From assembly GCF_000715075.1 (NCBI RefSeq), contig NC_134088.1:2666001-2730000 (forward strand): a DNA stretch of 64,000 nt. The letters are read 5' to 3'. Shown here piece after piece: positions 12,745-24,180 of the stretch (position 1 is the stretch's first letter; every line of letters begins with the position of its first letter). The stretch comes from Nicotiana tabacum (Eukaryota > Streptophyta > Magnoliopsida > Solanales > Solanaceae). The notes under the pieces were generated by a model that was not told where the DNA came from, searched no databases, and worked only from the letters and a program-made list of their open reading frames with translations. The translations under genes and the position numbers were made by a program.

Positions 12745-14513
12745 GAGTCAATTACTTAAATGGTCACTCAACTATCTCAAATTATCTCCTAAAGTCACTT
12801 TACTTTCGTTTGTAACAACAAAGTAACTAAACTATGCTTATTGGACTCAGAAGGTCACTCAACTAGATTTTCCAAATTTTAAATTGTCAAATACTTATTT
12901 TACCCTCTAAATTATAAATATTTATCTTCTTTTTTAAAAAAAAGTTTTTAATATTATGATTTTCTCTTTTAATTTATATTATGGACTTACCTATAGAATA
13001 AATAAATATTATTTATAAATTAAAAAAATAGAAAGTATTTAAGCATATATAGTGTTGGAATAACAAAATAATGAACATAGTAAAAAAATAATTAGAATAA
13101 TATGTTAGTAATAATAATTTTAGTATTAAAAACAAAAATTCAAAAATTTATTTGCACAATTCAGAATGAAAGAAAATAAATATCGTAAAATATATATTCC
13201 ATGCACGTAATATAAAAATAATTTTTGGCATTTTACAACCATAAAACTAGAAATCCGCGCGAGTCCCAAATTTTTGTGTGCTATAGCCCATGCCTTCTGC
13301 TTTGGGCCCGGATGGATCCGTCCTGGAATCGCCTAATATTTGTCCCAGACATCAAATTCAGCCTAAGCAACCATTGTCACCGCACCGCCATGACCAAATT
13401 ATATTTTTTGGCATTTTACAGCCATAAAACTAGAAATCCGCGCGAGTCCCAAATTTTTGTGTGCTATAGCCCATGTCTTCCGCCTTGGGCCCGGATGGTT
13501 CCGTACTGGAATCGTCTAATATTTGTCTTGGACATCAAATACGACACAATAAAACCATTTTCACCGTCCTGCCATGACCAAATTATATCTTTTGGCATTT
13601 TACAGCCATAAAACTAGAAATCCGCGCGAGTCACAAATTTTTGTGTGCATAGCCCATGCCTTCTTCTTTGGGCCCGGATGGATCCGTCCTAGAATCGCCT
13701 AATATTTGTCTCAGATATCAAATACAGCCTAAGCAACCATTGTCACCGCACCGCCATGACCAAATTATATTTTTTTGGCATTTTACAGCCATAATTAAAT
13801 AAAAATATTTTTATAATATACATTATATATTCTTGAAAATTATGCTCAATTATATTATATATATTCCATGCACGACTTAACATAGCATATTTTACCATAT
13901 ACAGATAGTTCCTCTGCTTTCCAGTGATATAACTTTGTGTTGTCGGAAAGTTGGTAGAAATATAATAATATAATTGAGCATAATTTTTAAGAATATATAA
14001 TGTATATTATAAAAATACCTTTATTTAAATAATTTTTTTTATATTACGTGCATGGAATATATATTTTACAACCTTTATTTTTATTCATTCTGAATTGTGT
14101 AAATAAATTTTGAATTTTTGTTGTTAATACTAAAATTACTTTCACTAACATATTATTCTAATTATTTTTTTACTATGCTCATTATTTTGTTATTCCAGCA
14201 TTATATATGCTTAAATGTTTTCTATTTTTTAATTTATAAATAATATTTATTTATTTTATAGGTAAGTCCATAATATAAATTAAAAGAGAAAATCACAATA
14301 TTAAAAGGTTTTTTTTAAAAAAAAAAAGAAGATAAATGTTTATAATTTAGAGGGTAAAATAGATATTTGGCAATCCAAAATTTGGAAAATCTAGTTGAGT
14401 GACCTTCTGTGTGCAATAGACATAGTTCAGTGACTTTGTTGTTACAAACGAAAGTAAAGTGACTTTAGGAGATAATTTGGGATAGTTGAGTGACCATTTG
14501 AGTAATGGACTCT
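12745..14513. mobile_element. Mutator-like long-TIR (foldback) element
   Basis: Two inverted arms of about 480 bp (12745-13225 and 14030-14513) match closely through GAGTCAATTACTTAAATGG versus GAGTCCATTACTCAAATGG and on inwards. The flanks carry a 9 bp direct repeat TATAACAAC (12736-12744 and 14514-14522). Long inverted arms with a 9 bp target duplication are typical of Mutator-like elements. There is no transposase. The interior holds three satellite monomers (13205-13795) and a second, smaller inverted repeat (about 13796-13870 with 13958-14030). Confidence 0.82.
13205..13795 (+). repeat. Three satellite units carried inside the Mutator-like element
   Basis: The anchor GGCATTTTACA recurs at 13227, 13410, 13594 and 13777, giving periods of 183, 184 and 183 bp. 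The unit aligns with the 1.5-9 kb array through TTTTGGCATTTTA, GCCATAAAACTAGAA, TTGTGTGCTATAGCCCA, GGGCCCGGA, GGAATCGCCTAA and CACCGCCATGACC. These units resemble each other more than they resemble the big array, so they amplified separately. The open frame at 13225-13611 is a by-product of the repeat. Confidence 0.9.
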
Positions 14514-14586
14514 TATAACAACACTTCATTATAGCAGCCAAAAAATATCGGAACAAACAAGATTGTTATAGAGAGGTGTGACTGTA

Positions 14587-15420
14587 TTTGCACATATAAT
14601 TTTTCACTTAACCATGATTAATTAACATGTATTTTCATCTCATTAGATCGTTTAACAATGGTAATCTGATATGGGTTTAAGAAATTTCATTGCCAGAATT
14701 TTCAAGCAATTTTTTTTTAAAAAAAAAGTGACATCAAAATTTGGTTTGACATATGTCTACAACTGCCTACAATCATGTATATTCTGTTGTAATCTTCATT
14801 TATTCTTTCCAACAATATGTTAAAATTTGGACGAAACTGCAGAATTAAATATACAGATTTGGTTTCCTTTGAGAAGCAATTGGTGTGAACAAGTAGGATT
14901 GTGATAAGTTCTTAATAAAGCCAATATTAAATTTTTAGCTTTTTTTGCCATTTCTTTAGTTGTTAAAAGATTGAGAGTTTGACCTCTATACTCCATCTTC
15001 ATTTTATCAAATGAAATGTAGTAGTAACTAATTTTGCAGGAAAATAGTTTCAAAATAGAGCAGGAAATCTCATTCGTTTAATTGAAGATTGAAAATTATC
15101 AGTTGAAGTTTAAAGATTTTTTTTTAAGGACAGTTCGGTGCACTAAAAGAATTTTTTTTTCTTTTTCTATTCTTTTTTTCTTAATGCATGAGGCATTGGA
15201 AACTTATTACATTAATTCGGTTTTAGCTGTATAAGCCCACAAAGGGGTGATTTGGCTCTGCAAGTAAGCTCACAAAGGAGTAAAACACTCTCTAATAAAA
15301 TGTCATGTATTAAGAGCTTTAGTCAAAACCTCTAATTAAGGGTGAAAAATCTTTAATCATTTCACCACATTGGGTTAAGGATGATTTGCACAAATAGGAC
15401 ACTTCGGTGCCATTATTAAT
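14587..15420. other. Intergenic, no gene seen
   Basis: AT-rich sequence with poly-T/poly-A runs (14709-14727, 15118-15125). Short frames at 14820-15053 have no recognisable motif. I find no paired repeats here. Confidence 0.4.
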
Positions 15421-15424
15421 TTTT

Positions 15425-15840
15425 TGACACTACTTGTCTCATAGGTAGAACTTCAAGTTTAACAAGTGTTGCCTCTCGCTTAGCTTATGGTCATCACTTG
15501 ACTTTTTGACCTTAAAAGTATGTCCATGGCACAAGTATGGATCAAAAAATCAATATCATCCGTTTTCAAGGTCATTAGGTGTAATTTTCTGTTGGGCTAA
15601 AGGGAGCATCTGTCATGTAAGGGGTTATTTGCAAGAATGGCCTTGGAAGTGGGTAATTTTGGTTTTTTAATCCTAGTTGCTCCATGAGCAGAACTTCAAG
15701 TTTGACAAGTGTTGCCCCTCGCTTGCCTCGTAGGTAACATTTTTAACTTTTGACCTTAAAGGTTTCCTTATGAAGTAAGCCCGTGTCAAAAAATGAAAAC
15801 CATTCATTTTCACGGTTATTGGGTGCTCGATCACTTCTTT
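15425..15840. repeat. Diverged direct repeat, two copies about 235 bp apart
   Basis: Two related segments (about 15437-15600 and 15667-15830) share GAGCAGAACTTCAAGTTTGA versus TAGGTAGAACTTCAAGTTTA, ACAAGTGTTGCC(T/C)CTCGCTT, TTTTGACCTTAAA and a closing TTTTCAAGGTCATTAGGTG-like block. They probably derive from one repeat family. I cannot name it, and I see no terminal inverted repeats. Confidence 0.5.
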
Positions 15841-16238
15841 TCCACTATGTGATTGCTTAGGAACGTTAGCGCACGATCTGGACTGTTTCCAATTTTCCAT
15901 CAAGTAAGCCCATCAATATCTTGCTTGACTTGTTTCATTTTAGCCTTTTTAAAGGGAGAAGACCAAACCACTGCATTATTGAATGTGATTTTCATACTAC
16001 TTGAAATGACCAAGTCAAGATTAAGAGACAATAACAACAATATTTACCCCAACTCATTGTATAATAGCCAAACCAAAAAAAAAAAAAGGGGGCCTCAAAA
16101 GTCCAAATGCATCAAAACACTAGTAACAAAATGATATACAAATTATATTAGATGAATAAACTCGTATTACTTTACAATATTAATCTCCCATCAAAATGTA
16201 AAGACAAACAAAGAATAAAAAAGAAAATAACACTTCTT
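15841..16238. other. Sequence between repeats and gene A, no gene seen
   Basis: Contains a short poly-A run at 16076-16087 and AT-rich sequence that is probably the 3' untranslated region and terminator of gene A on the minus strand. The overlapping frames at 15673-16134 are not supported by motifs. Confidence 0.35.
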
Positions 16239-17159
16239 TTATACTTTGCTATACTCAAAATCCCACTGCAATTCAACTTCTTCTCCATGATTCTTCTTGC
16301 AATGAAAATAGAGCACAGTATATGCCACTAAACACAAGAAATTAACCAATGAAGAAAAAATAACCAGAAATAAAGACACAAGTGTCTGGTTAATTACACC
16401 TTTAGCACCTATGTTCATCTTTAAATAACTTTTATACAATAATAATGAAACTATAGAAAATAAAACATTTAAAATAAATCCATTTAATCTCTTCCCCTTA
16501 ATAAGTGATCCAGCTTTTGCCATTGCCTTAATTCCATAATAATTTTCTTCAACCACAGAAATAATTAAAGCCAATATCCAAACAACCGATAAATATTGAA
16601 AGAAGAAGAAAGAAAGTATTCCAACAAAAATTCCTATGGAGTAAAGGAAAATATTGGAAGTGGAAATTAAAAGAGGACTTAACAAAAATAAAATAATAAA
16701 AAAGTAACCAATACCGAAAATTTTCGTATATAATCCAGTTATAATTGCATATTTAAATGCCTTGAAAATTCTTAAGACAAAGTTTTTGAGAGAAATATTA
16801 GTATTATTATATGAAATAAAGGATAGTATAACTGTTGCAATTGCATATAGAAAAGAGATGAAAAATAGAATAATAACAAGAGCAACATATAAAGTGAGAA
16901 GAATTTGGAAATCCTCTTTAATATCAGCAAGAATTTTGGTGATTTTAAAGGAATTAGAAGTTGAAATAGACAAAATTGATACCTTGAGAGTAATATCATG
17001 GGTCAAGAATTTAAGTTTGAAATTCAAAATTGAGAAGAGGATTGAAGAAATAAGAAAATAAATAAAACTTGTTAGTGCTAATAACTTTTTATTTTTTGGA
17101 AGTAGTTGAAGGGATTCTTTGAGAATTGTTAGAAAACCAAAAAACTCAGAAAACTCCAT
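16239..17159 (-). CDS. Multi-pass membrane protein, gene A of the cluster
   Basis: Single-exon gene of 306 residues. I start it at the ATG at 17157-17159 (MEFSEFFGFLTILKES): the upstream in-frame codon at 17183 is TTG, a TATA box lies only about 45 bp upstream, and paralogue B starts at the same place with MEFYKFFGFVGILKES. About six hydrophobic helices follow a short N-terminal helix and a KN basic loop (LLPKNKKLL). The family signature is IISVVEENYYGIKAMAKAGS then LIKGKRLNGFILNVLF, between helices 4 and 5, with a cytoplasm-like tail YFHCKKNHGEEVELQWDFEY. I recognise a plant family of uncharacterised transmembrane proteins; no biochemical role can be read from the sequence. Gene B is clearly similar along its whole length and gene C is a more distant relative. 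Confidence 0.82.
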   Translation of the reverse strand: MEFSEFFGFLTILKESLQLLPKNKKLLALTSFIYFLISSILFSILNFKLKFLTHDITLKVSILSISTSNSFKITKILADIKEDFQILLTLYVALVIILFFISFLYAIATVILSFISYNNTNISLKNFVLRIFKAFKYAIITGLYTKIFGIGYFFIILFLLSPLLISTSNIFLYSIGIFVGILSFFFFQYLSVVWILALIISVVEENYYGIKAMAKAGSLIKGKRLNGFILNVLFSIVSLLLYKSYLKMNIGAKGVINQTLVSLFLVIFSSLVNFLCLVAYTVLYFHCKKNHGEEVELQWDFEYSKV

Positions 17160-17206
17160 AAAGGCTATTTCTTCAAGGTACAAAAAAATATTGAGCTTTT
17201 GCTTGC

Positions 17207-17214
17207 TATTTATA
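17207..17214 (-). promoter_or_regulatory. TATA box of gene A
   Basis: The minus strand reads TATAAATA, 48 bp upstream of the ATG at 17159. Transcription would begin near 17180, which supports the chosen ATG over any start further upstream. Confidence 0.6.
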
Positions 17215-17404
17215 TTGCTTCTATGTCTGTTAGAACTAGTTAATTTAATGCAACAATTAATAAGATATTAAAATGTTTACTCAGTCAAATATAGACTGAA
17301 TCAAATCGAAGAATAAGTGATTATTGTACTATTTATAATTGTCGAATACAATACAATAGCTAGGTCGTAATTCTTATTTTACAAATTAGTCAAATCTAAT
17401 AATA

Positions 17405-17495
17405 CTTCCATTGACTACTTCATCAAACTCACTGTCTCTTAATACCATAGTAATTACCCTTAAATTTTGAGGCCCAAAATTAATAATAATGGAAT
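17405..17495 (+). other. Stray copy of gene B's 5' flank
   Basis: The segment contains TTCCATTGACTACTTCA, then AATACCATAGTAATTACCC and TTAAATTTTGAGG, ending at an AATGGAAT. The same blocks occur in the same order directly upstream of gene B (31096-31213), ending at its ATG. After 17495 the similarity stops, so no coding sequence follows. It lies in the upstream region of gene A in the opposite orientation. The rest of 17215-17752 is AT-rich with no other feature seen. Confidence 0.6.
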
Positions 17496-18217
17496 GCATA
17501 ATAATGTTTCCGCTCGAGATAATATTGAAGTTTGTAAAAAAAAGTACAAAATCCTTATAAAAGGAAAAAAAAATAAAAATTATCTATTTTTTAACAACAT
17601 AAATATTTTATGTTTGAAGTAAACTATTCAAATCTTCATAGTAGTAACTCTAGTTTTTTAATAATAAAATCAAAAATAATGTATTGTAAACACATGGCTA
17701 ACATATTATTAACATGAATTAAGTATTAATAATATAAATAATAATAATAATTGGCACTTTTAGTCCCTCAGTTATTGCAATATTGTGGTTTTGGTCCCTG
17801 TATTATTTGGCTAAGCATATTAAACCTTTAATTAATATAACCGTGTAATTTTAGTCCTTTAGACCAGCAAATTAATTTTTAAAAAAAATGTAAACTAACA
17901 ATATTTTATAAAGTTAAACTTTTTGTTAAGTTTTTAAATTTGTAAACTAATAGAAAATTAAATTAATATATGTTCTTCTTTTTAAACTAACAGAGAGTTA
18001 AAAACTTAACAAAAAATTTAACTTAACATGGACGAGAGAGTGGTAGAAGTATTTTCCTCCAACTAATTAAATATTGCTCTTTCAAAATCACCCCCATAAG
18101 AAAATGAAAAGTTGAAGAAACTAATTTTTAACTTTTTGTTAGTTTAAAAAGAAGAGATATATTAATTTAATTTTCTATTAGTTTAAAATTTTAAAATTTT
18201 AACAAAAAATTCAACTT

Positions 18218-20502
18218 TGTCACGACCCAATTTAGGATCATGACCGGCACTTAGGAGCAAGTGCCCCAAGTAAGCATTCATCGGTAATTTTACAGAAAAT
18301 CAGACAGAGTTTTTCCTGTTTTTGGACCATCACAAAACTTTTCCTGTCTCAAATCACAACCAAACATCCTAATATCATATCAAACAATTGACAACTTGTC
18401 AATTAACCAAAACAAGTCTCCACCATAACTAAACCACCAACTAACCACTAGAAATACTAATTTATCTCCAACTTTGATAAATGAGAACGATACTCAACAT
18501 AAGACTATAATAACAAAAGAATACTCATGACACTAAAATAATGACTATGGAGCGACTCTAAGAGTTCAAAGAAAAGACCATAACAATAAATAAAATCTCC
18601 GCTCACGCGAACAAGTGCGAGGCTCACCAAGAACTATCAACTTGTGCGCTCTAATTAACGAAATTCTCGCCCGCATCAACTGTCGTCTCTGTAAAAAATA
18701 TTAGCGGGGAATGAGTCGCTAGCTCAGTTAGTAATAACACTTAATCACAACCATTTTTATTGGGGACAAGTCATAAAATATGCTAGTATCTCAAACAGAA
18801 GATAATATAAAAATGCCCATTCAGAAACAATAACTAATTTTCAGTCTCATCATGTTCTTCTTGTAGTATAATACAAATAATAATTTAGTAATAAGCTCGG
18901 TAACCACTGTACAATATCAATATTCACATTTGAGAGGTTTCAATGAACGAATCATGTAATCGGTATAAATGTGGACTTCTTCGCATGAAGTCAAATATAA
19001 CGGTAGTCCCTACTCGAGGGAAATCTGTAACGGTATGCTAGTTCTACCTTCCCACTAGCGAGGGCTATAACTGTACTTTGTAATCGGTAAATACAAGATG
19101 CACCAGGTCTAACGAACCCCCCATTAGTTACGGGATCCTTCGAAGTCTACTCTCATTTATACTTATCTTTGTAATTCGTATATACTCATACGAAAATATT
19201 TTAAAACAATTAGGACATTTCGATTCTTATCAAATCATGTAAATTTGTTTCGATAACGGCAAATCTTATCTCAAGTAACGGAATAACATATTCAGTAACA
19301 ATGAGAATACTCAGAATGACTGTAATCGTCTAAAATAAATATAGTAGTATCATATCGAGTAAAGGACTTGTCCCACATGCAAATTCAAAACAGCCGGTAA
19401 CATGTTCATATTAAAATCGTATGTAAATCATGCTAGTTGTAGAAATACAAATTGAGATAAGGTTACTACTCACAGTACTCGTGCCGAAATACCAACTGCT
19501 TCACCTCAAGCAACTCATACAAATTCCTCCAATCAATCTATAATTACATAATATTGATCTCATGTTAATTTCCTTATTTAGGATAATTCATAGTTATTTT
19601 AGAATACCTCAATTCTCCGAGTTTTATACTTTATCATCAATTCGCCGAATTATATTTACCATGTTATGAGTAATTTAAATTAGTCCAAAATCATTTAAAT
19701 AAAAATGTATTTATATGCTTTATTCCCTTTACTGATCAATTTCCTTAATCGTGGGTATAAATTTAAACTGAAATAACTTTACTATCCATAATATTTCTTC
19801 TTAATTAGTACCTATCTTTTGTACCAATACTAGACTCATAACATTCAAATCCAAATTCGATATTGTCATTGCAATACATTTAAATACCAAAACTAAATCC
19901 TTGCACCCTAACTTAATTTACACCTAATAAAGATCATATATAATGAGGCTAGTTTAAGTACAAATACATCAACACCCTTCTTTTTCCAAGTAATTTATCC
20001 TATAATAACATTGACCAACTTTCAATTGCATAATTTGCCCAAAATAATTCTTATTGGTATTAAATTTCTTATACCTTGTGAAATCCTTCAAATATATGAA
20101 CTGAGATAAAAAGAATTACCAGAAGAAAAGAACCCAGATGAGAAATTCGAGTATTACCCTTAAGAACCAGTGCGTATTAAGGTTTGGTACCAACCTTTTT
20201 CTTCTTCTACTTCTTCTTTGAATTTTATTTTTTTTAGCATTTCTGTAGTTCTGCTTCGACTAGCAGCAACCCCTCCCTTTTTCCCCCTTTTTGTTTGGCA
20301 GATGTTTGTTCCCTTTTTTTTCTTTTATCCTAACCTTTGTGACTTATGTCACGTTAATGGGCTAAGCCCACTTGCATTCTTTCTTTCTTTTTTTGTTTAT
20401 TTAGTTTCATTGTTATTTTTTTGTAGTTAGTTCCTTATAATTATTATTATTATTATTATGCTAATGACCAATACACCCTTGTTAAAAACATAGTGTATTA
20501 CA
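18218..20502 (-). repeat. 3' LTR of the gypsy chromovirus
   Basis: Nearly identical in order to 28113-30399. In element sense it runs from TGTAATACAC to TTGGGTCGTGACA. It holds an 18 bp segment (about 20356-20373) that is missing from the other LTR. Low-complexity T/C-rich sequence lies near 20190-20420, and an ATT microsatellite at 20440-20459. The frame at 20170-20430 is low-complexity. Confidence 0.95.
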
Positions 20503-20517
20503 TCCTCCCCACCTTAT
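20503..20517 (-). other. Polypurine tract of the gypsy chromovirus
   Basis: On the minus strand ATAAGGTGGGGAGGA lies directly against the start of the 3' LTR, the position and composition expected of the plus-strand priming site for reverse transcription. Confidence 0.75.
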
Positions 20518-20535
20518 AAAATTCGGTCCCCGAAT

Positions 20536-21426
20536 TTAACTCAAGTTCATACCTGTAGACTGAAACAAATGGGGATACTTCGTTTGCATATCTTTTTCTA
20601 CTTCCCAAGTAGCTTCTTCAACTGAATGATTTCTTCATAAGATTTTTACGAACAATATTTCTTTTGACCGTAATTTTCTTACTTGTCTATTAACAATAGT
20701 CATCGGCTCCTCCTCATAGGATAACTTCTCATCGAGCGGTATAGTCGGTGTTTCAAGCAACTGAGATGAGTCTGATATACATTCCCTTAGCATTGAGATA
20801 TGAAAAATTGGATGAAGAAAGGACAACTCAGGAGTAAGTGCCAAACGATAAGCCACAGCTCCCACTCGGTCTAGTATCTCATATGGTCCTATAAACCTGG
20901 GGCTCAGCTTGAAGCTTTTCCCTAATCGCATCACACTTTTCATGGGAGAGACTCATAAGAATACTTTGTCTCCAATTGTGAACACTATATCTCTTCTTCT
21001 CTTATTAGTATAAGACTTTTGTCTACTTTGAGATATAAGCAATCTCTATCTGATCAATCGGACTTTGTCCATAGCTTCTTGTACTAAGTCGGTTCCCAAT
21101 AAGTTAGTCTCACCAGCTTCAAACCATCCGATAGGAGAACGACATCTTCTACCATATAATGTTTCGTACGATGCCATTTGAATACTGGACTGGAAGCTAT
21201 TGTTGTAAGAAAATTCAGCTAAAGGTAGATAAGTATCCCAGCTACCTCCAAACTCAAAAATGCAAGCTCTCAACATATCGTCCAAAATCTGTATATTACG
21301 TTTAGAATGTCGTCTATTTGTGGATGAAATGTAGTACTAAGATCTACTCGTGTACCTAATGCTTCTTGAAAAGATTTCCAAAAGCGTGAAGTGAACTGTG
21401 ATCCTCTATTAGAGATGATGGATACT
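20536..21426 (-). pseudogene. Gypsy integrase C-terminal part, GPY/F module and chromodomain
   Basis: Read downwards from 21426: the rest of the integrase core (NRGSQFTSRFWKSFQ, TTFHPQIDG, then SWDTYLPLAEFSYNNS and YGRRCRSPIGWFE), a GPY/F module (FIGPYEILDRVG), and a chromodomain (SYEEEPMTIVNRQVRKLRSK, then NHSVEEATWEVEKDMQTKYP, ending at a stop at 20536). The chromodomain is the hallmark of chromoviruses and in the family helps target insertion to heterochromatin. At least two tryptophan codons have become stops: one before VSPMKSV (about 20950) and one between VKIL and RNHS (about 20635). The upstream half of the integrase lies at 24181-24868, beyond the solo LTR. Confidence 0.9.
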
Positions 21427-24180
21427 TGTGATGACTCGGCCAGTCATTTCATGAGTTACCGCTCTGTTTTTTCTATTTCTGCTTCTTATTGCTTTGTTTA
21501 TCAATTCTATATGTGATCGGGTTGGTTGGCTCGGGTTCGAAAAGGTTTTGAGAAGGTTTGAGACATTTAGTCTCTTTTTGAGGAAGCTTAAGTTGGAAAA
21601 GTCAACTAGATGTTGACTTATGTGTTAGAAGACTCGGATGTGAATTTTGATGGTTCAGATAGCTTTGGTAGGTGATTTAGGACTTAGGAGCGTGATCGGA
21701 ATGTGCTTTAGAAGTCCGGAGTAGATTTAGGCTTGAATTGGTGAAATTGGATTTTTGGCGTTTTCCTGTTGATAGGTAAGATTTTGATTTAGGAGTCGGA
21801 ATGGAATTCTGAGAGTTGCAGTAGTTCCGTTGTGTCATTTTGGATGGGTGTGCAAAATTTTAGGTCATTCGGACGTGGTTTGGTTGGGTTTTTGATCAAA
21901 AGCGGAATTCGGAATATTTTGGAAACTTAGGCTTGAACCCGATGTGTTTTGGTTAATTCGATATTATTTGAGGTGTTTTGAAGATTGGTATAAGTTTGAA
22001 TGAGGTTATGGGATATGTTTGTGTTTTTGGTTGAGGTCCCGGGGGCCTCAGGGTGATTTCGGGTGGTTGACGGAAGGAATGGAAGTTTTAATGGCAACTG
22101 AAGTTGGAAATCTACTGTCATAACCGCATCTGCGGTTGGGAAGCCGCAGGTGCGACCCCCCGCAAATGCGGAAAAGAGTCGCAGAAGCTGGTGAAGTTGG
22201 CAGGAACCGCAGAAGCGGTAGAAGAACCGCACCTGCGATGGCGCAGGTGCGGGCTAGGCATCGCAGATGCGGAGCTGAGCGACTTAAGTGAGGACCGCAA
22301 ATGCGGTACCGCAGATGCGAAATCCTTGGGCCAGAAGGTATAAATTGTGTCCTTCATGATTTTTGAGTTATTCCACCATTTCTAAGTCAGTTTTGGAGCA
22401 TTTTTGGCAATTTTGAAGAGGGAATTCAAGGGAACTTCATTGAGGAAAGGATTTTGGACCTAAAACGCGTTCCTATGGTATTATTTCATGGATTAGAGCT
22501 GTAATTAATGGAATTTAAGGGTTAAAATTGGGGAAACTAGGGCTTGATATTGGGGACCTAGACTTGAGGATTTGAGGGACCATTTGTGGTCGAATTTTGG
22601 TACTTTTGATATGTATGAACTCGTGGGGAGATAAGGAATCTATTGATGTAAAATTTATCGAATTCCGAGACGTGGGCCCGGGGTTGGGTTTTGGTAATTT
22701 TGAGATTTATGTTGTAAATTGATTATTTTCGCTTGGGCTTCGTTCCCTTAGGATATTTTGACGTCGTGATTCTGATTTTGGATAGATTCAATGCGAGTGG
22801 AGGACGATTCGAGGGGCAAAGGCGTCGCGGGCTAGAGTTTGGACCGGATTGAGGTGAGTAATGATTGTAAATGTTGTCCTGGGGGTATGAAACCCCGGAT
22901 TGCACATCATTGTACTATATTGAGGTAACGCACACACTAGATGACGAGCGTGAGGTCGTGCACTGTTGGGGATTGTGACTTAGTCCGTCCCGAATGACTG
23001 TTTTACCGCGTATTTGATTAAAAACTATTTGCTATCATCATGTTTTGGGTTGAATGTCATATTTTGGGTCTCGTGCCAACAATTTGAACCCTTAGGGGAT
23101 TTTTACTAATATTTCCTCACTATTTGACTTTGTACTTGAACTCACTCATGCTATATTCTACTATTTTCATAACTCAGTCATGTTTACTCTGCTTTAACAC
23201 TTAAATAATATTTTAAATGATATTTTGGACTGAGCACCATGTTTTACTGTTGCCCGAGTGGCTTGTGAGATTCTGACTGAGTGAGGCTGAGGGCCTATGT
23301 TGTGAGGAAACACTGATTATGATTATGAGGTCGAGGGCCTGAGATTGTACGCCACGAGGTGGTTTGTTGATATGAGGCCGAGAGCCTAGTGATGATGCTA
23401 CGAGATGACTTGATATTACGCTTGGGCCGTAAGGGGGCCCTCCAGGAGTCTGCACACCCCCAGTGAGCGCGGGTACCCATTGTGATGTGAGATATAGCCC
23501 GAGGGGCTGGTGTTGTTCTACGATATTGCCCGAGGGGCGATCCTTTATGTGTTTATCTTTCCTAGTTGCCTGTCATTTACCTGCTTAATTGTAAAAAAGG
23601 CATTTCATGAAGTTTAAACTGAACTAAAATGACTTTACATATCTTCATTGATTCATTGTTTTTACTGGCTTTTACTGCTTCATTATAGCCTGTAATGTGC
23701 CTTACGTGATTTCATATTTCCCAATCTTTATTTATGATTATTACTCACTGAGTTGGAGTACTCACTTTACTCCCTGCACTTTGTGTGCAGATCCAGGCGC
23801 CGTTGATCCTGCTTGCGAGGATTCAAAGCTCCCGACAGATTTCGGAATTCACGAGGTAGCTGCTCGGCGTCCGCAGTCCCATGCTTCTCCCCCTTTATCT
23901 CATTTCCTTTCTCTTGTTAGTGATTCTGTAATATCTTTGTAGACGCTTCAGACTTGTAGTATATTGATAGATGCTCATGACTAGTGAACACCCGATGTCG
24001 GGCTGTGTTGGTGTTATTTTCCGCAACTGTACTGTTTCACCTTATCTATTTGGGATATTTGTTATTTTAAGACTAACTTGCATTATCATAACTACTTAAA
24101 AATGAATTGGGAATGTGTCGGCTGGCCTTATATTCACGAGAGGTGTCATCACGATCGGGTTCGGATTTAGGGTCGTGACA
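21427..24180 (+). mobile_element. Solo LTR of a second gypsy family
   Basis: The segment begins TGTGATGACTCGGCC and ends TTAGGGTCGTGACA. It is flanked by a perfect 5 bp direct repeat ATACT (21422-21426 and 24181-24185). It has no coding region, primer site or partner, so it is a solo LTR left by recombination. The orientation is plus, judged from the GGTCGTGACA end, a terminus shared with the host element. It interrupts the host's integrase frame exactly. Open frames inside (for example 21927-22357 and 23213-23942) are artefacts of GC-rich repeats. Confidence 0.92.
22118..22325. repeat. Cluster of short palindromic CGCANNTGCGG motifs
   Basis: About a dozen copies of variants of CCGCAGATGCGG, such as CCGCATCTGCGG, CCGCAGGTGCG and CCGCAAATGCGG, are packed into 200 bp inside the solo LTR. 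The motifs are near-palindromic, occur in both senses and are CpG-rich in otherwise AT-rich DNA. Confidence 0.8.

Larger units (their letters stand above)
12631..14584. mobile_element. Mariner-like MITE interrupted by a Mutator-like element
   Basis: The outer terminal inverted repeats begin CAGTCAGACATCTCTTTAAC at 12631 and CAGTCACACCTCTCTATAAC on the minus strand from 14584. Both are bordered by TA (12629-12630 and 14585-14586), the target duplication expected of Tc1/mariner-type elements. The inner element at 12745-14513 splits it; without that insert this element would be only about 180 bp. Confidence 0.7.

Noticed and set aside
16762..17061. 99-codon plus-strand frame opposite gene A
   Set aside because: Antisense shadow of a conserved membrane-protein gene; the strand with the family signature is the real one.
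17160..17183. Longer N-terminus for gene A starting at 17183
   Set aside because: The codon at 17181-17183 is TTG, it lies about at the expected transcription start, and paralogue B starts at the equivalent of the ATG at 17159.
22118..22325. CRISPR-like array
   Set aside because: The repeats are 11-12 bp near-palindromes with irregular spacing inside a plant LTR; there are no regular spacers or cas genes.
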